From JADJPO01 sp046330955 (GTDB lineage Bacteria > Actinomycetota > Actinomycetes > Actinomycetales > Kineosporiaceae), in contig JAXLRT010000001.1 of assembly GCA_046330955.1 (NCBI GenBank), positions 1 through 64,000 on the forward strand: a stretch of DNA of 64,000 bases, in the 5' to 3' direction. The translations under genes and the position numbers were made by a program. Below the pieces are notes generated by a model, which ran no database searches, was not told the origin of the DNA, and saw nothing but the letters and a program-made list of their open reading frames with translations. Below, in pieces: positions 59,196-64,000 of the stretch. Numbering within the stretch: position 1 is the stretch's first letter; the number at the start of each line of letters is the position of its first letter.

Positions 59196-59552
59196 CTGGA
59201 GCACACCTCCCTTCCTCGTACCCGTCCAACCGGTCGTCTTGCGGCATCAGGCCCAGAGCACGCCAAGTCCTTCGGGTCCGATGTAGCGGCACAGTAGCCC
59301 ACGCCGTTCGGCAGGTGTAGCACCTGTCGAGCGGTGGACAACCGGCGATATCCGCTGGTCTGCCGTGACTTCCCACGGGCGGCCCACACCATCGTCACTG
59401 GCTGCGCATTTTGGCACCGTATGAGCACTTTCGGTGGCGAAACCGTCAACGCCGTAGCGCGCATGGCCACAAACGGTCACGACTTCGTAACGACACGCGC
59501 CGGCCGGGCCGCGGGGTAACGATTTGATAGCCGTCACCCGAAGGGGTGCAGG
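59196..59552. other. Promoter region of the dpp operon; no gene
   Basis: This 357-base interval has lower GC than its neighbours and no convincing frame. It must hold the terminator of typA and the dpp promoter. On the minus strand TACTGT (59296-59291) is a possible -10, with the inverted repeat caggtg-tag-cacctg at 59312-59326 overlapping the -35 position, a plausible operator. Confidence 0.45.
59312..59326. promoter_or_regulatory. Possible operator of the dpp operon
   Basis: CAGGTG-TAG-CACCTG is a perfect six-base inverted repeat about 120 bases upstream of dppC, located where the -35 of the candidate promoter would be. A repressor of the dpp operon might bind; none is encoded nearby. Confidence 0.35.
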
Positions 59553-61439
<1,887 letters not shown>

Positions 61440-61480
61440 GCGGGAACTCACTTCATCGAGATCGGGGAGGACGGTCCATC

Positions 61481-62566
61481 CTAGGGGGACGCCGCGTGGT
61501 CACGGACGCACGGCCAGGTACCGGCCGGCGTCCTCACCGATTCGGCCGCCAGCAGGGCGTGGCCGATCGCCCGGGTGACCACATCGGCCGCGGCCTGCAG
61601 GATCGCCTGGAACCGCATCAGATCGGGTGCGGCCCGCTGCCCGGTGGCGAGCGCGAAGACGGTGTCGCCGTCCAGCATGGTGTGCACCGGGCGGATCGCC
61701 CGGGCCATCCCGTCGTGGCCGACCCCGGCGACCTTGGCGCACTGCGCCTTGGTCAGGGCGGCATCGGTGGCGATGACCCCGATCGTCGTCGCCTGAGGGA
61801 TCACCGGCGTTCCGGACATCAGCATCGGCGAGGGCGGCAGCGGCACCCGGACGACGGGCGCGTCGTCGAACTCGCCCGCCAGGCCGAAGCCCGCGGCGTA
61901 CAACCGACCGGTGCCCGGGTCGAGGCAGGAGCCCACCGCGTTGACCACCATGAGCGCCGCGACGGTGATCGGGCCACCGTCAGCATCGCCGTTCTCGCCG
62001 GTCTCGGCACCGCCGTCCAGCACCAGGCTCGCGGTGCCGACGCCACCCTTCACACCCCCTGCCACAGCACCGGTTCCGGCCCCGACCCCACCCTGGGCGC
62101 ACGCCGGGCTCGCCGCATCGGGGGCACTGGCCAGGGCTGCGTCCAGGGCCTGCGCGCCGAGCGCGGCGTCCGGCCGGGCGGCGAAGTCGCCGCCTCGGCC
62201 CAGATCGAAGATCACGGCGGCCGGCACGATCGGCACCACCTCACCGGGCGCGCCCACGGGGTAGCCGATGCTGCGCGCTGCGAGACCCGCCATCACGCCG
62301 TCCGCCGCGGCCAGCCCGAACGCGCTGCCGCCGGTGAGCACCACGGCGTGCACCCGCTCGACCAGGTTGCGCGGGTCGAGCAGATCGGTCTCACGGGTGC
62401 CCGGCCCTCCCCCGCGCACGTCCACCCCGGCCACGGCTCCCTCGGGCGGGGCGAGCACGACCGTGGTGCCGGTCAGCCAGCCGTCGCCCCGCCGGTCGGC
62501 GTGCCCGACCCTGATGCCGGCGACGTCGGTGAGGGCGTTGTGCCGGCCGGGACGCACGGCACTCAT
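61481..62566 (-). CDS. P1-family (S58, DmpA-like) peptidase
   Basis: A 361-residue protein of the DmpA/L-aminopeptidase D-esterase family, Ntn-like hydrolases that cleave themselves before the catalytic Ser. Motifs are DVAGIRVGHA, VDVRGGGPGTRETDLL, VLTGGSAFGLAAADGVM, VGAGTGAVAGGVKGGVGTAS (catalytic Ser probably in the last GTAS) and VIATDAALTKAQ. Cytosolic aminopeptidase activity on small or D-containing peptides is likely. Its ATG overlaps the NUDIX stop (ATGA). Confidence 0.87.
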   Translation of the reverse strand: MSAVRPGRHNALTDVAGIRVGHADRRGDGWLTGTTVVLAPPEGAVAGVDVRGGGPGTRETDLLDPRNLVERVHAVVLTGGSAFGLAAADGVMAGLAARSIGYPVGAPGEVVPIVPAAVIFDLGRGGDFAARPDAALGAQALDAALASAPDAASPACAQGGVGAGTGAVAGGVKGGVGTASLVLDGGAETGENGDADGGPITVAALMVVNAVGSCLDPGTGRLYAAGFGLAGEFDDAPVVRVPLPPSPMLMSGTPVIPQATTIGVIATDAALTKAQCAKVAGVGHDGMARAIRPVHTMLDGDTVFALATGQRAAPDLMRFQAILQAAADVVTRAIGHALLAAESVRTPAGTWPCVRDHAASP

Positions 62567-63012
62567 GTCGCGCCCCGCTGCCCCGCCGCCTCGATCAGTC
62601 GGGCCACGATGGGCAGGTTCGAGGGCAACCAGTCGATGCCTGCCCCGGCGCCGGTCCAGCCACCCGGCTCGAGCCAGGCGATGGCGTCGTGGTCCTCGAT
62701 CGCGGCCGGCTCACCGGTGGCGACCTGTGCCCACCACACCCGCATCCGGTAGCCGGGCCGGATGGCCCAACCCGGCTCGGCGGCGTCCGGGTCCGTCACC
62801 TCCTCGCCCAGGCTGACCGTGACCCCGAGCTCCTCGGTGAGTTCGCGGTGCAGGGCGGCGACGTGGTCCTCGCCGGGTTCGACCCCACCGCCGGGCAGCT
62901 CCCACAGACCGGCGGCCCACGCAGGTTCGGTGCGCCGGGCCGCGAGCAGGCGGCTCGGGGCGCCCAGCTCGTCGACCACGGCCGCGGCGACCACCCACCG
63001 GATGTGTTCCAT
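62563..63012 (-). CDS. NUDIX hydrolase
   Basis: A 149-residue pyrophosphohydrolase. The Nudix box is complete: GGGVEPGEDHVAALHRELTE followed by ELGV. The rest follows the MutT-like pattern (LLAARRTEPAWAAGLWELPG, then WLxPGGW-like end). An oxidised nucleotide or other NDP-X could be the substrate. It diverges from the PCD-VOC gene with only 25 bases between the start codons, so their promoters must overlap or extend into each other. Confidence 0.88.
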   Translation of the reverse strand: MEHIRWVVAAAVVDELGAPSRLLAARRTEPAWAAGLWELPGGGVEPGEDHVAALHRELTEELGVTVSLGEEVTDPDAAEPGWAIRPGYRMRVWWAQVATGEPAAIEDHDAIAWLEPGGWTGAGAGIDWLPSNLPIVARLIEAAGQRGAT

Positions 63013-63037
63013 CGGCTCAGCCTGGCAGAGTTCGGGT

Positions 63038-63715
63038 ATGTCCTCTGCTGCTCCGCGCCGGCTCGACGACGCCGAGATCACCCGACAGCTGCTCGACCTG
63101 CCGGGGGTGGTGCGCGGGGTCGCCGGCTCCCTGACCCTCGCCGTCCGGGCACCCTCCTTCGAGGAGGCGGTGCAACTGGTGCGCCTGGTCGCCAAGGACG
63201 CCGAGCTGATGAACCACCACCCCGACATCGACCTACGCTGGTGCACGGTCACGTTCACCCTCTCGACCCACTCGGCGGGTGGGGTGACCCAGCTCGACAT
63301 CGAACTCGCCCACCAGATCCTGCAATCCGCCAGGGCGGTGGGCGCCGTGACGTTGCCCGCGCCGCACCGGGTCGAGGTGGCGCTGGACGTCGCCGACGTG
63401 GCCGCCGTCCGCCCGTTCTGGAAGGCGGCTCTCGGCTACGTCGAGCGCCGGGTGGACGACGAGATCGAACTCGTCGCCGGTGACGGGCAGGGACCCTCGC
63501 TGTGGTTCCAGACCACGGCCGCCGACGACCCGCGCCTGCGCGTCCGGTCGCGGTTCCACCTCGACATCCACGTGCCTGCCGATGCCGTGTCGGCGCGGCT
63601 GCAGGCCTGCCTGGACGCCGGCGGCCGGCTGGTCAGTGACGCCCACGCCCCGTCGTGGTGGGTGCTGGCCGACCCCGAGGGCAACGAGGCCTGTCTGTGC
63701 ACGTGGCCGGCCTGA
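63038..63715 (+). CDS. Fusion of pterin-4a-carbinolamine dehydratase and a VOC/glyoxalase domain
   Basis: A 225-residue protein. Residues 1-105 match pterin-4a-carbinolamine dehydratase with the catalytic histidines in LMNHHPDIDLRW and LSTHSAGGVTQLDIELA. Residues 110-225 are a VOC fold (VEVALDVADVAAVRPFWKAA, LGYVERR, FHLDIHVP, WWVLADPEGNEACLC). The first domain recycles oxidised pterin cofactors; the second is a metal-binding scaffold of unknown substrate. I recall such fusions in actinobacteria annotated as VOC proteins. Confidence 0.82.
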   Translation: MSSAAPRRLDDAEITRQLLDLPGVVRGVAGSLTLAVRAPSFEEAVQLVRLVAKDAELMNHHPDIDLRWCTVTFTLSTHSAGGVTQLDIELAHQILQSARAVGAVTLPAPHRVEVALDVADVAAVRPFWKAALGYVERRVDDEIELVAGDGQGPSLWFQTTAADDPRLRVRSRFHLDIHVPADAVSARLQACLDAGGRLVSDAHAPSWWVLADPEGNEACLCTWPA

Positions 63716-63770
63716 CCGGCGATACCGATCTCATCGCGTCACACCGCCAACGGGCGGCTACGGTGATCCG

Positions 63771-64000
63771 GTGTCGAGCAACCAGGCCACCGGCAAGCCC
63801 GCCCCCGACGAGTCCCATGTCGAGGAGGCGCACTCCGGGGACATCTCCGGCCAGCTGAACTGGTTGCGCGCAGGGGTTTTGGGCGCCAACGACGGCATCG
63901 TGTCGGTGGCCGGTCTGGTCGTCGGCGTGGCCGGGGCGACCACCGAGCGGACGGCGATCCTGACCGCCGGGGTCGCCGGACTGGTGGCCGGGGCGTTGTC
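63771..64000 (+). CDS. VIT/CCC1-family Fe/Mn transporter, 5' part
   Basis: The first 76 codons of a gene that runs past the window. After a hydrophilic start come SGQLNWLRAGVLGANDGIVS and VAGLVVGVAGATTERTAILT, the N-terminus and first helix of VIT1/CCC1-family membrane transporters that move iron or manganese. The Asp in GANDGI is a conserved metal-pathway residue. The GTG start follows the PCD-VOC stop by 55 bases. Confidence 0.85.
   Translation, partial: MSSNQATGKPAPDESHVEEAHSGDISGQLNWLRAGVLGANDGIVSVAGLVVGVAGATTERTAILTAGVAGLVAGAL

Overview
The window is very GC-rich DNA with strong GC bias at third codon positions. It looks like chromosome of a free-living, probably motile actinomycete. 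Support comes from a mycothiol gene (mshB), the actinobacterial type of DapD, a SigE/RseA/HtrA/TatB stress locus, a class I lysyl-tRNA synthetase, DUF3117, a 13E12-type DUF222-HNH gene, a chemoreceptor and a GGDEF protein. I cannot name the genus. From memory, the order of the anchor genes (mrp, tatB, htrA, rseA, sigE, methyltransferase, DUF3117, tag, LOG, dapE/dapD, dapC-fdxA, mshB, typA) matches the Mycobacterium tuberculosis Rv1229c-to-Rv1165 stretch, so this is an old conserved backbone with lineage-specific inserts. I saw no tRNA, rRNA, CRISPR array, prophage or insertion sequence.

Layout. 0-8.5 kb: end of a DUF1003 gene, an orphan PilB-like ATPase with an added zinc-ribbon and Pro/Gln tail, and mrp. 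These converge on sigE-rseA-htrA-tatB, which is read leftward behind an apparent SigE-type promoter; an O-methyltransferase diverges from sigE. 8.5-12 kb: a lipoprotein and a large secreted propeller-like protein. 12-17 kb: leftward pepA, DUF3117, a mannosyltransferase-like membrane protein, tag, a polyketide-cyclase-like protein and a DivIVA-like protein. 17-19.3 kb: DUF222-HNH nuclease gene with a leaderless promoter that overlaps a LexA-like box. 19.3-19.8 kb: gene-free, with short tandem repeats. 19.8-29.4 kb: GNAT plus ACC deaminase, chemoreceptor, DUF2332 protein, FrnE-like DsbA, a tiny 47-residue ORF, LOG protein, GGDEF protein and MFS transporter.

29.3-32.5 kb: dapE and dapD of the succinylase lysine/DAP pathway, interrupted by a MazEF-like toxin-antitoxin operon and an 80-base second copy of part of dapE. 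32.5-36 kb: two transglycosylase-like proteins and an SPFH protein. 36-42.5 kb: class I lysS, a sugar ABC importer without its own ATPase, and a membrane protein of uncertain family. Three 105-base copies of a palindromic element lie directly after the stop codons of lysS, the second sugar permease and dapC, each in the orientation of that gene. 42.5-46.5 kb: dapC-fdxA, ornithine carbamoyltransferase, a GH25 lysozyme lipoprotein and a decayed GNAT gene. 46.5-52 kb: VanW-family protein, flavin reductase and a divergent FtsH-like protease. 52-59.2 kb: a leftward peptide ABC operon (dppC, dppA, dppB, dppD, dppF) whose last gene overlaps mshB. 59.5-64 kb: typA, a P1-family peptidase overlapping a NUDIX gene, a divergent PCD-VOC fusion and the start of a VIT-family transporter.

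The most unusual signals are the three-copy 3'-end palindromic element, the dapE fragment flanking the toxin-antitoxin operon, the LexA-like box in the HNH promoter, the altered Walker B and inserts of the FtsH-like protein, and several genes whose best ribosome-binding site points to a non-ATG/GTG start.
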